DNA of 64,000 nucleotides from Nitrospira japonica (GTDB lineage Bacteria; Nitrospirota; Nitrospiria; Nitrospirales; Nitrospiraceae), in the NCBI RefSeq assembly GCF_900169565.1, contig NZ_LT828648.1, forward strand, positions 588,876 to 652,875, read 5' to 3'. The position numbers were made by a program, and so were the translations under genes. Below are positions 8,366-17,592 of this stretch, one piece after another; the stretch's first letter is position 1; each line of letters starts with the position of its first letter. Under the pieces are notes generated by a model, which was given only the letters and a program-made list of their open reading frames with translations, ran no database searches and was not told where the DNA came from.

Positions 8366-8877
8366 GATCGACGTTGGTCTGACGCTTCAACGGTTGCATG
8401 TCAGGCATCGAGAATCCACTGATTTCCCCGCTGATCGAGGAACAGCTCCCGACTCTCCATCATAACTGCCCTTCCAGATGTGCCGGCGAAGGAGAAGTAA
8501 TCGGATCGGTGCTGGCGAAACTAGCCGGCCCTGCCTTCTCCTTCAGGAACCCGGTGTCTTTGCGAGCATACGGAGCGCCACGGACGATCCTCATATTTAA
8601 CATAGCTTATTTGGAGTTCTGTCGGAAATCTACCTGAGCAGATTCAAGAGAACGAACCGGCAGACATCAGTGAGGATCTGGTGATGAGACATGTACCTCC
8701 TTTGGGGAAGTGCCCGGTCCCGCTTCTGGGGAATGCCGGCTAGCCACAAGACGGTTAGGCTTGAAGTAGCCGGTGCCCGAATCTCGGCGGAAAGGAGTTT
8801 CCGAAGTGTATGCACCGCTCCATCACTAGAATTGTGACCGGCACCGTGCGGACTATCTATGGGTATGAGGCGGAACA
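8366..8877. other. Gene-free stretch before the phosphatase gene
   Basis: No reading frame here has a ribosome-binding site and a recognisable product. The last bases (GAGGCGG before 8878) are the ribosome-binding site of the next gene. It marks the boundary between accessory DNA and the denser right part. Confidence 0.4.
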
Positions 8878-9564
8878 ATGATTCTGATCGAACACTTAGA
8901 ACCAACACAGACGCCCATCCGTTACCTCATTCACAAGGTTGCGAACCTGGCGCTCATCGTCCCTCTGCAAAGACTGACGAGCTTGATCCATATTCTAAGG
9001 GCAAAAGTATTCCGGAAGTTTGCCCCGCGGACATGGAATTTAGAGGATACGATGATCGCGAACCGGCATGGTTCTGTTCAGAATCTCTTCTTCGTCTGCA
9101 AAGGGAACATTTGTCGAAGCCCGTTGGCAGAGGCGTATGTGAAGTCGAAGATCAAGGGGAAGAATCATCTGAGAGTATTTTCAGCTGGATTGAGTACTAC
9201 GCCGGGTCATGCAGCAAATGCCTTAGCCGAAGCAATCGCCCGGCAATATGGCTTGACTCTTGACCAGCACAGAACCACACCGGTTAGCAGAGAGATGATT
9301 CAAGAAGCTGACCTGATTGTGGTCATGGATTATTCGCAGCGGCAGGGCTTACTGGCGATGTACCCTGAGGCACACGGAAAGGTAGTGCTCCTCAGCAGTT
9401 TTAGCCGTGGAATCGTGACGCATATCCCTGACCCCTATGGGGGAACCATTGAGCGCTTCGACGACTGTTACCACCTCATAAGCCGGTCGTGCGATAACCT
9501 CCTCAACTACATTGCGAGTCTGAAGTCCCCTCTCAGAGGCCATCCCGCCGGACTATTCGACTGA
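8878..9564 (+). CDS. Low-molecular-weight protein-tyrosine phosphatase, copy 1
   Basis: Residues 70-225 form a complete LMW-PTP domain: the P-loop CKGNICRS (nucleophile Cys about residue 74, followed by the R-S pair) and the general-acid loop DPYGG at about residue 184. Such enzymes dephosphorylate tyrosine kinases of the Wzc type in capsule or exopolysaccharide export, or other phosphotyrosine proteins. An extra N-terminal stretch of about 65 residues with an amphipathic, Leu/Ile/Arg-rich section is unusual and is shared with the second copy at 14455-15132. The 3' end overlaps the convergent SYLF-like gene by 12 bases. Confidence 0.88.
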   Translation: MILIEHLEPTQTPIRYLIHKVANLALIVPLQRLTSLIHILRAKVFRKFAPRTWNLEDTMIANRHGSVQNLFFVCKGNICRSPLAEAYVKSKIKGKNHLRVFSAGLSTTPGHAANALAEAIARQYGLTLDQHRTTPVSREMIQEADLIVVMDYSQRQGLLAMYPEAHGKVVLLSSFSRGIVTHIPDPYGGTIERFDDCYHLISRSCDNLLNYIASLKSPLRGHPAGLFD

Positions 9565-10131
9565 ATAGGGTCGCGCGCGCAGCACCCGGATCGTCGCCGA
9601 TGCGGAGACGCAGCAATCGGTGAGCACATAGGTGGAATATCCTTTTTCGGTGAGATCGCTTTTCCCACCCTCCCCGGCCGCACCGACGTCACCCACCTTG
9701 GCCGTGGCCTCCGCCGCGATACCTACATGCCACCTCCCGGCAGCCGCCTCACGCAGTTTGTTGAGATCCTGAAAGATCACCACGATTCTGTTCGCCCGGA
9801 CTCCCAAGCCAAACCCGAATTGCAGTTGGGTAAATTGCAGATAGGATCTCCTGTCGCTGGCTTTCTCTCTCACGAGCCCGATCCCGTCTCCCACTCCGAC
9901 AAACGGCACCTTGACGGTTTTCTTTTCCGCGATGGTGTAGCCGGCCGCGTCCGCTAATTCCTGCTCCGATTGCGGGTGCTCCTTGATGAGGAGCGCCAGA
10001 GTGTCCTGTTCAAGGTGGTCGAAATAGGCCAGTTGTTCTTCCTTGCGCCCTTTCAATCCGGCCGCACAAGACAGGATGAGCAGGGCCAAGGTCATCGTGA
10101 GCCATGTCTTGAGATGAAATGCCCGCATCAT
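9553..10131 (-). CDS. SYLF/Ysc84-like lipoprotein
   Basis: The 192-residue product has a lipoprotein signal (LTMTLALLILSC). The mature part has the glycine-rich pattern of lipid-binding SYLF (Ysc84) domains: DAAGYTIAEKKTVKVPFVGVG, then GLGVRANRIVVIFQD, and a C-terminal YVLTD...SASATI strand. Such proteins bind phosphoinositide-like or other lipids; in bacteria they are periplasmic and of unknown role. It follows the large lipoprotein gene at 10178 on the same strand by 46 bases, so the two are probably co-transcribed. Confidence 0.6.
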   Translation of the reverse strand: MMRAFHLKTWLTMTLALLILSCAAGLKGRKEEQLAYFDHLEQDTLALLIKEHPQSEQELADAAGYTIAEKKTVKVPFVGVGDGIGLVREKASDRRSYLQFTQLQFGFGLGVRANRIVVIFQDLNKLREAAAGRWHVGIAAEATAKVGDVGAAGEGGKSDLTEKGYSTYVLTDCCVSASATIRVLRARPYSVE

Positions 10132-10177
10132 GCGCGTGACGGTATCATCGCCGAAAAGGATTTACTACGATGTTCTA

Positions 10178-11491
10178 TCACGGCTCAGGATTCAGCTTCG
10201 CCGAAACCTGCTCGTACACGGTCCATCCAAGCGATTCAAGTTCCTGCCTGGCGCGGGGTGAGGCATTCCCGGCGATCCAGAGCTCTCGCCGGGCGATACG
10301 AGGTCGACTGGGCACATGGGTCGTCAGAGCCTGCGCGACCGACGCGACGCGCGGCGTCCAAAACACATAATCGAGAGGCAGCATCACGACCAGCGTCTTA
10401 TTCTTGGTATAGAGAGCCGGGACACGCGGCAGCACCAGCAGCCGATCGACGGCGCCTACGTGCACGTGGTAGCCGCGCATCATTTCCACCAGGTGCTGGT
10501 AGAACAAGACGAGTTCCTCGGAAGGCGCTTCTTCGGCGACGGCCAGAAAGGCCTCCCGGTTATCAACCCCGGTGAGTGCGTCGAGCCCGGCGGTAATGAT
10601 CGTCGCGTGTCTCGGGGAAAAATGGCCATTGAGGAAGAACCGATGGATGTCCTCCTCGCTGATACCCATGGCCAGCAATTTGGCCCGGTCCATCGCCCGC
10701 AGATCGCCCGGCGAATGGTCGCGAACCTGTTCATCGAGATACGACGTCCAGCGAGTCGCACTGAAGCTCATCCAGAGAATGGCGGGGGCCGGCATGAACA
10801 CATACCCGATCTGAGGGGCGAGATCGGCCGTGAAGGCGACCCAGGTCAATTCATTCAGTTCGTCCTGCAACCGACGATTGGACGAATAGGGATCGACTCC
10901 GAACTGAAAGGCGAGTTTTCGCTTCAGATAGGAAAATCCGATCGCCGATTTCGTCATCGAGTCTTCCTGCTCGCTCCCCTCGAACTTGCTGGCCTGTCCG
11001 GGCATGGCGAGAAACTCCAAGACCCCGCCCCCGACGCTGCTCCCGAGACGTTTAGGCTCCGTGAGCAGGATCTTCACCCCCTGCAGGGGGTGTAACAGTT
11101 GGAACTTGAGTGCATCGACGAACACCTCCGATTGGCGCGTTTCATTGAGCTCTGCAATGGCCTGGGTTTCTATGACTCGCGTCCGAAGCATCGGCACCCC
11201 GGCGGCTGGAAATGCCCCGAATTCAGAGTTGACGACAAAATGGTACTGGACGCCATCGTTCACCACTTCGTCCTGGACTGAATGGTGCGGCCCTTTGAGC
11301 CAGGCCGGTGTGAGGATCCCCGCAGCAGAGAAGAGAGGAGGCACTTCCCATCCAAGCGGCCCCGGCGACGGGGGTGAAAGGGACTCCCGCTCTTTAGGTG
11401 CCGAACAGGCCACCAGGAGCCCACACACTAGAGCCCACGCAAGACGGCGGGCCGCAGCGTATTGCGAGAGGGTTTGCAGCAATGTGCGCAC
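10178..11491 (-). CDS. Large lipoprotein of unknown function
   Basis: The 437-residue product carries a signal with lipobox LLVACS and a proline-rich linker. The remaining sequence is soluble and predominantly helical, with a conserved-looking ISEEDIHRFFLNGHFSPRHATIITAGLDAL section and a C-terminal segment (ELWIAGNASPRARQELESLGW) that resembles the end of an NTF2- or BON-like helix-strand unit, though I do not assign a family. It lies between the sulfate-activation gene and the SYLF-like gene, all on the minus strand. A hairpin (CCTATC/GATAGG, 11521-11538) sits just upstream of its start. Confidence 0.55.
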   Translation of the reverse strand: MRTLLQTLSQYAAARRLAWALVCGLLVACSAPKERESLSPPSPGPLGWEVPPLFSAAGILTPAWLKGPHHSVQDEVVNDGVQYHFVVNSEFGAFPAAGVPMLRTRVIETQAIAELNETRQSEVFVDALKFQLLHPLQGVKILLTEPKRLGSSVGGGVLEFLAMPGQASKFEGSEQEDSMTKSAIGFSYLKRKLAFQFGVDPYSSNRRLQDELNELTWVAFTADLAPQIGYVFMPAPAILWMSFSATRWTSYLDEQVRDHSPGDLRAMDRAKLLAMGISEEDIHRFFLNGHFSPRHATIITAGLDALTGVDNREAFLAVAEEAPSEELVLFYQHLVEMMRGYHVHVGAVDRLLVLPRVPALYTKNKTLVVMLPLDYVFWTPRVASVAQALTTHVPSRPRIARRELWIAGNASPRARQELESLGWTVYEQVSAKLNPEP

Positions 11492-11717
11492 AGCAGAGCC
11501 TCTGTCCAGGTCGACGAATACCTATCCGTTGAGATAGGCCATCAAGGGCATCACTCATGCTCGCTGAATTGACGTTGTGCAGTTTCTGCTACTGCGGAGA
11601 GACTTGTCAAAATGAGGCGGGGGCAGTTTCTTGGGGAGTGGCTGCTGAGTCGATGCTGATTCGTAAAGCGGTAGGTTGGTCTTCTTTACGTTCGATCAGG
11701 GATCGGCCGGTGCGTAC

Positions 11718-13514
11718 TCATGGGGACTGACACGAAAGGGTGTTCCACCTTTTTGAATGATCCAGCAGGAAGCCTTTTGTCATCAAATACCTCATGATCT
11801 CGCGGACGTTGTCTTCCGGATCGCAGTGCGTCGTCTCAAGCGTGATGTCCGGAGCAAGGGGCTCCTCGTACAGATCGTCGATCCCGGTAAATCCTTTCAA
11901 CTCACCGCGACGCGCCTTCGCATACATCCCCTTCGTGTCGCGTTGCTCGCACACCTCGAGCGGCGTGCTCACGAATACTTCCACGAGATGCTCCGGCCCG
12001 ACCATATTACGCACTTCATCGCGTGTCGCTCTGTACGGGCTCACCGCGGCACACACGACCGCCCCGCCGTGACGAACCACTTCAGCCGCCACAAAGCCCA
12101 GGCGTCGGACGTTGGTGTCGCGGTCCTCTTTGCTGAATCCCAATCCCTTGGAAAGATGAGTGCGCACCACGTCGCCGTCGAGCACGGTGACCTGCCGTCC
12201 ATGCTCGAGAAGCTGCTGCGTCAAAATATCCGCCGTGGTCGACTTACCTGCCCCGCTCAGGCCGGTGAACCAGATACAGAATCCCCAGCGATGCTTGGGC
12301 GGATAGGTTTCAGACAGAATCGCGGCGACCTCAGGCCTCGTAAACCACGTCGGCAATGCCTTTCCATTGTTGAGATAGTCTTCCCGCACCTGCGACTCAG
12401 AGATAGTCACGGCACGCCTGGTTTTTGGCGCTCGCGATTGTTCCTCGTACCGCCACTCGTCCGGCAGGTACACAAGCTCCTGAAACGGCAGCATGGTCAC
12501 CCCGATCTCGTCACTAAAACGCTCCATCAATTCCTGAGCCTCGTACGGGGCATAGAAAGGCCTGCCGGTAGAGTGGCTCCCCGGGCTCGCGTGATCTCGA
12601 TGGACGATGAAGTGGTTGGCGCCGTAATTGCGCCTGATAATGGCATGCCACAAGGCTTCCCGTGGGCCTCCGAACCGCGTGGCCAAGTCGAGCAACCCAA
12701 GAACGATTCGCTTGTGGCTGTAGTAGCGCTCGGCCATCGTCTGATACGTGCGCACGCACGTGTATTGATCGACATCGCCGGGTTTGGCCATCCCGACGAT
12801 GGGGTGCAGCAACAACACTCCGTCCTTTTCCTGAACGGCGCGTTTCGTAAACTCTTCGTCCGCCCGATGCAGCGGATGTCTTGCTTGAAACGCGACGACA
12901 TTCGCGTACCCCAACGAGTGCAATTTCTTCCGCGTTTGTTCCGGTGTTAAACGGATGTCCCGGAAACCGTACTGGGTCGGCAACCGCAACACCCGGATGC
13001 GACCGGATATATTGAGGCCGCCCCACCCGGACATCTCGGCGATCATGGGATGGCGCACATCTCGCGTGCCGAATACCCGTTCGCCGACCGCCGTGCGATC
13101 CCACTCGTAAACCTCTTCGATCATCATTGTGGCAAGAAGTTCATTCTTTTGATTTCGCAGCCCGATCTCCTTGTCCAATGCGATCGCAGCGGTCGCTTTC
13201 ACCGAGAGGGTGATAGGAATCGGGAAGACTGCTCCGCCGGCCAGTCGCATCTCTTCCACGACCCCGTGATAATCCTGACTATTCATGAAACGGTTCAGCG
13301 GTGAAAAGGCACCGACCGCGAGAAGTTCGAGATCACAGAGCGCTCGGGGGGAGAGTTGGACATATGGAAGGTGGCGTGCCCGCAACGTCAACTCATCACG
13401 TTCCTCGTCCGGCACAAGCAAGTCGACGAGCTTACCCCCGTACGGTGTGACGAGAGAGGCACACTTCACTGCGGTCTCCGCGTCGAATGCCTGCATGGTC
13501 TTCCCCCAACTCAT
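11718..13514 (-). CDS. Bifunctional ATP sulfurylase / APS kinase
   Basis: The 598-residue protein makes APS from ATP and sulfate and phosphorylates it to PAPS. The N-terminal 400 residues are an ATP sulfurylase: FQARHPLHRADEE at about residue 210 takes the place of the canonical QTRNPxHRAHE, and HFIVHRDHASPG matches the GRDHAGPG loop. The C-terminal 180 residues are a CysC-type APS kinase with P-loop GLSGAGKST at about 416. The altered first motif (HPLH, HRAD) deserves attention. The gene follows the sulfotransferase with a 3-base gap, indicating that PAPS is made for sulfation rather than assimilation. An alternative ATG at 13496, preceded by GGGGGAAG, may be the true start. Confidence 0.88.
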   Translation of the reverse strand: MSWGKTMQAFDAETAVKCASLVTPYGGKLVDLLVPDEERDELTLRARHLPYVQLSPRALCDLELLAVGAFSPLNRFMNSQDYHGVVEEMRLAGGAVFPIPITLSVKATAAIALDKEIGLRNQKNELLATMMIEEVYEWDRTAVGERVFGTRDVRHPMIAEMSGWGGLNISGRIRVLRLPTQYGFRDIRLTPEQTRKKLHSLGYANVVAFQARHPLHRADEEFTKRAVQEKDGVLLLHPIVGMAKPGDVDQYTCVRTYQTMAERYYSHKRIVLGLLDLATRFGGPREALWHAIIRRNYGANHFIVHRDHASPGSHSTGRPFYAPYEAQELMERFSDEIGVTMLPFQELVYLPDEWRYEEQSRAPKTRRAVTISESQVREDYLNNGKALPTWFTRPEVAAILSETYPPKHRWGFCIWFTGLSGAGKSTTADILTQQLLEHGRQVTVLDGDVVRTHLSKGLGFSKEDRDTNVRRLGFVAAEVVRHGGAVVCAAVSPYRATRDEVRNMVGPEHLVEVFVSTPLEVCEQRDTKGMYAKARRGELKGFTGIDDLYEEPLAPDITLETTHCDPEDNVREIMRYLMTKGFLLDHSKRWNTLSCQSP

Positions 13515-13517
13515 GCG

Positions 13518-14417
13518 TTAGTCATGCGGATAGAATTGCTTGTTGAGCGGTTCCAGTAGGGGCCGGATGGATTGGATTTCCGTGTAATGCAGATCCTTCC
13601 ACTTATCCGGACGAGGCGCTGAGCCTCCCGTGGTGTATACGCGTCTCTGGATTGAATCGAGCTGTGCCGTGAAGTACTTCGATGGAGGCAATTCACAGAA
13701 TTTCCAAATCGTGTCGTACTCCACGTGTGGTCTTACGAGCAGATCTTCATGTCGGACCGCAATGTATCTGCCCTGGCAGTGCTCATTCAGATCTGTCCAA
13801 GCGGTTGCATTTGCCTCCATCCATTGAAACGCGCAAATATCCACCAGCTCTTTTCCAATCCAGCGTTGCCACCCCGGCGGAACGAGGTAATGCCATCTGT
13901 TGAATGACCACGCCGCATGATCGGTCCTTGACCACACTTTCCACCCTTCCATCAATGAACTCACGGCGTCCTCGCCTCGTCGAATCACAAAAATAAACTT
14001 GGCGTCCGGAAACAGGCGTGCGAGGAACGGAATCCGCAGGCAATTTGCCGGGGTTTTTTCGACCAGCCGAATGGGGGGAGTTTTGTATGCGTCTACGATC
14101 GGGCGCTGCATGAGTTTACGCGGCACGAACTGCCATACGGCTCGATCCTTCAGATACTCTTTGTTATGGGCCAGGGAATATAAGGCGCTCTGCACCTGGT
14201 TCCTCACCGCAGCCGAGGGACACTCCGTCACCCGATCTCCGTGTTCCGCATGTATGGGGTAGTGCTTGTACCAAACATCCTGGGCTTCGACGTAGAGGCT
14301 CCAGAGAGACGGATGGCGCGAGAGGGTTTCGAAAAGAAGCGTGGTCCCAGACCGGTTGCATCCGATGACGAAAATGGGTTGCGTGATCAATGGTGTGTCC
14401 TCTTGCGTTGGGCTCAT
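13518..14417 (-). CDS. PAPS-dependent sulfotransferase
   Basis: The protein (about 299 residues from the chosen start) has the two PAPS-binding signatures: the 5'-phosphosulfate loop FVIGCNRSGTTLLFETLSRH near its N-terminus and the 3'-phosphate region FPDAKFIFVIRRGEDAVSS. It should transfer sulfate from PAPS to a carbohydrate, lipid or small molecule; the acceptor is unknown. The frame stays open upstream into the phosphatase gene, but the ATG at 14417 has GGGGAG at 9 bases, follows the phosphatase stop by 37 bases and puts the first motif close to the N-terminus. It is the middle gene of a phosphatase, sulfotransferase, sulfate-activation operon. Confidence 0.85.
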   Translation of the reverse strand: MSPTQEDTPLITQPIFVIGCNRSGTTLLFETLSRHPSLWSLYVEAQDVWYKHYPIHAEHGDRVTECPSAAVRNQVQSALYSLAHNKEYLKDRAVWQFVPRKLMQRPIVDAYKTPPIRLVEKTPANCLRIPFLARLFPDAKFIFVIRRGEDAVSSLMEGWKVWSRTDHAAWSFNRWHYLVPPGWQRWIGKELVDICAFQWMEANATAWTDLNEHCQGRYIAVRHEDLLVRPHVEYDTIWKFCELPPSKYFTAQLDSIQRRVYTTGGSAPRPDKWKDLHYTEIQSIRPLLEPLNKQFYPHD

Positions 14418-14454
14418 CTGCGCGGCTCCCCGGACTTCCCCTGCATCGCGAGCT

Positions 14455-15132
14455 TCAGTGCACGCTTCTCTCATGGAGCGAGGCGCTTTCAGGGATCTCG
14501 ATGTAGGTGAGGAGGTTATCGCACGATTGACTGATGAGCTGATAACAGTGGTCGAATTGCTCGAGCGTTCCGCCATAGGGGTCGGGGATATGCGTCAACA
14601 CTCCGCGACGAAAACTGCTGAGGAGCGAGACCTTTCCTTGTGCCTCGGGATATGTCGCCAGCAGACTCTGCCGCTGTGAGTAATCCATGACCAGGATCAG
14701 GTCGGCTTGACGGATCAGGTCCCTGCTGATGGGTGTCGTTCTGTGCCCTTCGAGAGCTAAACCGTATTGTCGGGCAATTGTTTCGGCCACCGCGTTTGCC
14801 GTATGTCCCGGCGTGGTATCTAATCCGCCCGAGAACACTCTCAACTGATTCTTCCCCTTGAGCTTCGATTTCATGTACGCCTCCGCCAACGGGCTTCGAC
14901 AAATGTTGCCCTTACAGACGAAGAATACACTGTGAACCGGACGAGGCCGGTTTGCGATAATCGTATCGTCCTGCCTCCACATCCAGATCGCAATCCTCCT
15001 CAACACTTTGACTCTTAGAATATGGAGTAATCCGGTCAGCGCCCGCAGAGGGACGATGAGCGTGAGGTACACGACCTTTCGAATGACACGGCGCAGCACC
15101 TGATCGACTGTTTCCAAACGTTCAATCAACAT
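14455..15132 (-). CDS. Low-molecular-weight protein-tyrosine phosphatase, copy 2
   Basis: This 225-residue protein is a close paralogue of the one at 8878, with the same CKGNICRS P-loop, DPYGG acid loop and the same roughly 65-residue amphipathic N-terminal extension. The two are similar throughout at protein and DNA level, and lie in inverted orientation about 5 kb apart. GAGGTGG precedes the ATG. It is the first gene of the sulfation operon, so it may control synthesis or export of a sulfated surface glycan, as LMW-PTPs do with Wzc-type kinases; no such kinase is in the window. Confidence 0.88.
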   Translation of the reverse strand: MLIERLETVDQVLRRVIRKVVYLTLIVPLRALTGLLHILRVKVLRRIAIWMWRQDDTIIANRPRPVHSVFFVCKGNICRSPLAEAYMKSKLKGKNQLRVFSGGLDTTPGHTANAVAETIARQYGLALEGHRTTPISRDLIRQADLILVMDYSQRQSLLATYPEAQGKVSLLSSFRRGVLTHIPDPYGGTLEQFDHCYQLISQSCDNLLTYIEIPESASLHERSVH

Positions 15133-15464
15133 ATGGCCACCTCATAAAGATGATGCATACTTCTTTGAGCGATTGAACCGATCGAGATCTCGCACCACAT
15201 GGATGACAGCGTACCGGATCCGGCTCGAATCCATGTCACGGGTTGATGAGTTCCGTGCAAACTTTTGGGAAACATATGATTACGGTTCGGTTACGGGATC
15301 GACCGGGCGTGTCAGGAGGGCAACCGGTAGGCCTGGCGTGGATTAGGAATGGCCTCGAAACACACCATTAACACTCTGGCAACCCATGGTTTACAGGCTG
15401 CGTTCACCATGAGCACGACTGTCGCAGATCAGTGGTGTGAGGTCGGAGTTCAGGCGGAGTCGTC
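15133..15464. other. Divergent intergenic region
   Basis: This 332-base stretch separates the minus-strand sulfation operon from a plus-strand exported-protein gene and must hold both promoters. I cannot point to clear -35/-10 pairs. No coding sequence or RNA gene is supported. Confidence 0.4.
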
Positions 15465-15833
15465 ATGACACTTATTCGCAACGTATGCCTCGTCGTGCTT
15501 TGCGTCGTCCTGTCCGGGCTGGAGCCACATCTCGAGCAGTCTGCGTCCGCGAACGATGTCGGCATGCGAGTAGAAACAGCCCTCAGGGAGGCCGCGAAAG
15601 ACGTCGATCACCGGCATCGCGAATCTACCGACCGCGCGATTCTCGACATTACCTATTTGATCGAGCAGTCCTGGAAGGCCAAAGAACACTCTCGCGATGG
15701 AGCCAGGAAGGATTATGCCGCGCAAGCGCGGGCGCTCATCGTGCGGGAAGCCAGGATGGGACACCTCGACATCGTGAAAACCGGTTCCGTGCTGAAGCTT
15801 CTGGAAGAGTTGCTGTCCGATCAAGCGGGATGA
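15465..15833 (+). CDS. Small exported protein, unknown function
   Basis: The 122-residue product has an N-terminal hydrophobic signal with a likely cleavage after SASA-N. The mature part is helical, with many His, Arg and acidic residues (VDHRHRESTDRAILDI). It looks like a periplasmic helical-bundle protein. I recognise no family. GGCGGAG precedes the ATG. It converges on the CYTH-CHAD gene with a 7-base gap. Confidence 0.55.
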   Translation: MTLIRNVCLVVLCVVLSGLEPHLEQSASANDVGMRVETALREAAKDVDHRHRESTDRAILDITYLIEQSWKAKEHSRDGARKDYAAQARALIVREARMGHLDIVKTGSVLKLLEELLSDQAG

Positions 15834-15840
15834 CGATCGG

Positions 15841-17316
15841 TCAACTCCAGGTGTGGTTGCCGCGTTTCTTCAGGCGTTTCCATCGAGACCACAACTCCGC
15901 TCGCACCTCCTGACGACGCTGTTTGGCCCGCGCGGCAAGGAGGCCTGCCGTAAAGGCAGCCTGTCGCCTGCCCTGGTATTTCAGCAGTCCTTCGACATAG
16001 CGTTCGGCTAGGACTGCGTCTTGATGCGTACCCAGCAAGTCCTGAAATCGTGCGGCGCACTTGATAAAGCGACCTATCCCCTTCCCATCGCCGGCCTGCG
16101 CCAGTTCCGCGGCGTACCGCGCTCGTTTCGTGAGGATTCTGACGTGATGCAGTTCAGCGTTTGACGGGTTCGCATTGAGATGCCGCACGGCCTTGCGAAG
16201 CGTGCGAAACTGACGGGCCGCTGCATCGGTGAACGTGTACTTCGGGTCGGTGACGGTCGGCGATTCAGCCGCATCGCGCAGTTTGCTGATGAACCCAAAG
16301 TATCGCGCGGTCCGCATTTCGCTCAGCAGCCTCTGGCGGGCTAGTTCTCGATCGCTCTGAAGGTGCCGCAGGAACGGTTCGAGCGGGCGGCGGTCGCGGG
16401 CTTTGAGTTGTTCGGATTCTGCCCTGAAATATTCCATTTGCACGTCCAGATTTCGCACAAGGGCAAATATGTCGCCGAGCCACTTGAGTCCGGGCAGAAG
16501 AGGTTCAGTCCAATCTGGTGAGGTCGCCTTTCGGACGGCCTTCAGGAGAGTCCGCATCCGCCTGGCCGCGACGCGTATGCGATGAACGTCGTTCATGTCC
16601 CCGCAGAGACGAACGGCGGGATCGCACTGTTTGAGCGTATCCAGTTGACGGATCAAGCCATGACGGATGGAGTCGAGCATCGAGGCATCCCCGTCGGAGT
16701 CATCCGGCGCATGGCACGCCAGCGACAACGCTCGAAACAATTTTGGCCTTCCATCATGGGGACGCGCTCCCGCTCCATACAGCGTTGAGGCGAGTGTTTC
16801 GATCTCCGTATCGTTTCCATGCAAGGACTCAATCTCGAGTTCCTTGAATTGTTGGATGACAGACCCTTGACGAAGGACCGACACCGAATCCAATACCACT
16901 TCTATCCGGTTACGCTTGCCATCGAGCAGGCACACTCCCGTGCGCGACGTCCGCAACTCCGCGATGGGAACCAGATGCTTCCCCTCGTGAAGCACAATCA
17001 GGGCATCGGCAAATTGGGCCGGCGGTGTCGCTGAGGATTCCCGCAATTCCAACTCTCGCCGTGCTCCATGGACGGGAGGCAATTTCATCTGCCAGACCGC
17101 CGATCCATGGTCGAGACGGCGGCGCAGGGTAATGCTCGAACGAGCCAGACAATGATCCAATGTATCGAAATAGGTGGAGGTAAACACGCGTCGAGGCAGC
17201 GGGCGTCCCGATAAGGCCGGCAGCCTGAAATCGGCTTCCACGGAAAGCTTCTTTTCCGTTTCTACCACTGACTTGAGAGGGATGACGGAAGTCGGTGGAG
17301 GCGAAACCTTGAGCAT
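15841..17316 (-). CDS. CYTH and CHAD domain-containing protein
   Basis: The N-terminal 190 residues form a CYTH (triphosphate tunnel metalloenzyme) domain, seen in VETEKKL (ExExK motif) and alternating acidic/basic strands such as ITLRRRLDHGSAVWQMKLP. The C-terminal 270 residues form a CHAD domain, with the helical repeats VHRIRVAARRMRTLLKAVRK and LHHVRILTKRARYAAEL. CYTH enzymes act on tripolyphosphate-type substrates, and CHAD domains bind inorganic polyphosphate, so a role at polyphosphate granules is likely. The frame opens at a TTG (17376), but the ATG at 17316 fits the domain boundary better. The gene stands alone. Confidence 0.85.
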   Translation of the reverse strand: MLKVSPPPTSVIPLKSVVETEKKLSVEADFRLPALSGRPLPRRVFTSTYFDTLDHCLARSSITLRRRLDHGSAVWQMKLPPVHGARRELELRESSATPPAQFADALIVLHEGKHLVPIAELRTSRTGVCLLDGKRNRIEVVLDSVSVLRQGSVIQQFKELEIESLHGNDTEIETLASTLYGAGARPHDGRPKLFRALSLACHAPDDSDGDASMLDSIRHGLIRQLDTLKQCDPAVRLCGDMNDVHRIRVAARRMRTLLKAVRKATSPDWTEPLLPGLKWLGDIFALVRNLDVQMEYFRAESEQLKARDRRPLEPFLRHLQSDRELARQRLLSEMRTARYFGFISKLRDAAESPTVTDPKYTFTDAAARQFRTLRKAVRHLNANPSNAELHHVRILTKRARYAAELAQAGDGKGIGRFIKCAARFQDLLGTHQDAVLAERYVEGLLKYQGRRQAAFTAGLLAARAKQRRQEVRAELWSRWKRLKKRGNHTWS

Positions 17317-17592
17317 GGGTGAAACCCTATTGTAGTGTCTCCGTTTAATTTTTGCAGAACGGCATGCGGCGCGCAACTGTCGTTACCCCCTGGAGAGCAG
17401 GCATAGCCAAACAGGGCGGCACCCCATTCTCTTGGATGATTTCCTCTGCGCAATGGAGTATCCTCCGTCTACAGAAGCTGATCATTGCTTAGTGAACTCC
17501 TCTCTCGTCCGGCTCGCACATCGTTCCGACGATGGCCAACAATCCGAGCCGGCATTGGACATCAGACACAGCGCACACCAAAGGAGTGCCCC

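Noticed and set aside
8398..8637. Plus-strand frame of 79 codons before the phosphatase gene
   Set aside because: No ribosome-binding site and no protein-like pattern.
10316..11095. Long plus-strand frame opposite the large lipoprotein gene
   Set aside because: A shadow of the minus-strand gene; composition is Arg/His/Gly-rich as expected for the antisense frame in GC-rich DNA.
11757..12950. 397-codon plus-strand frame opposite the ATP sulfurylase/APS kinase gene
   Set aside because: The minus strand has clear enzyme motifs throughout; the plus frame has none.
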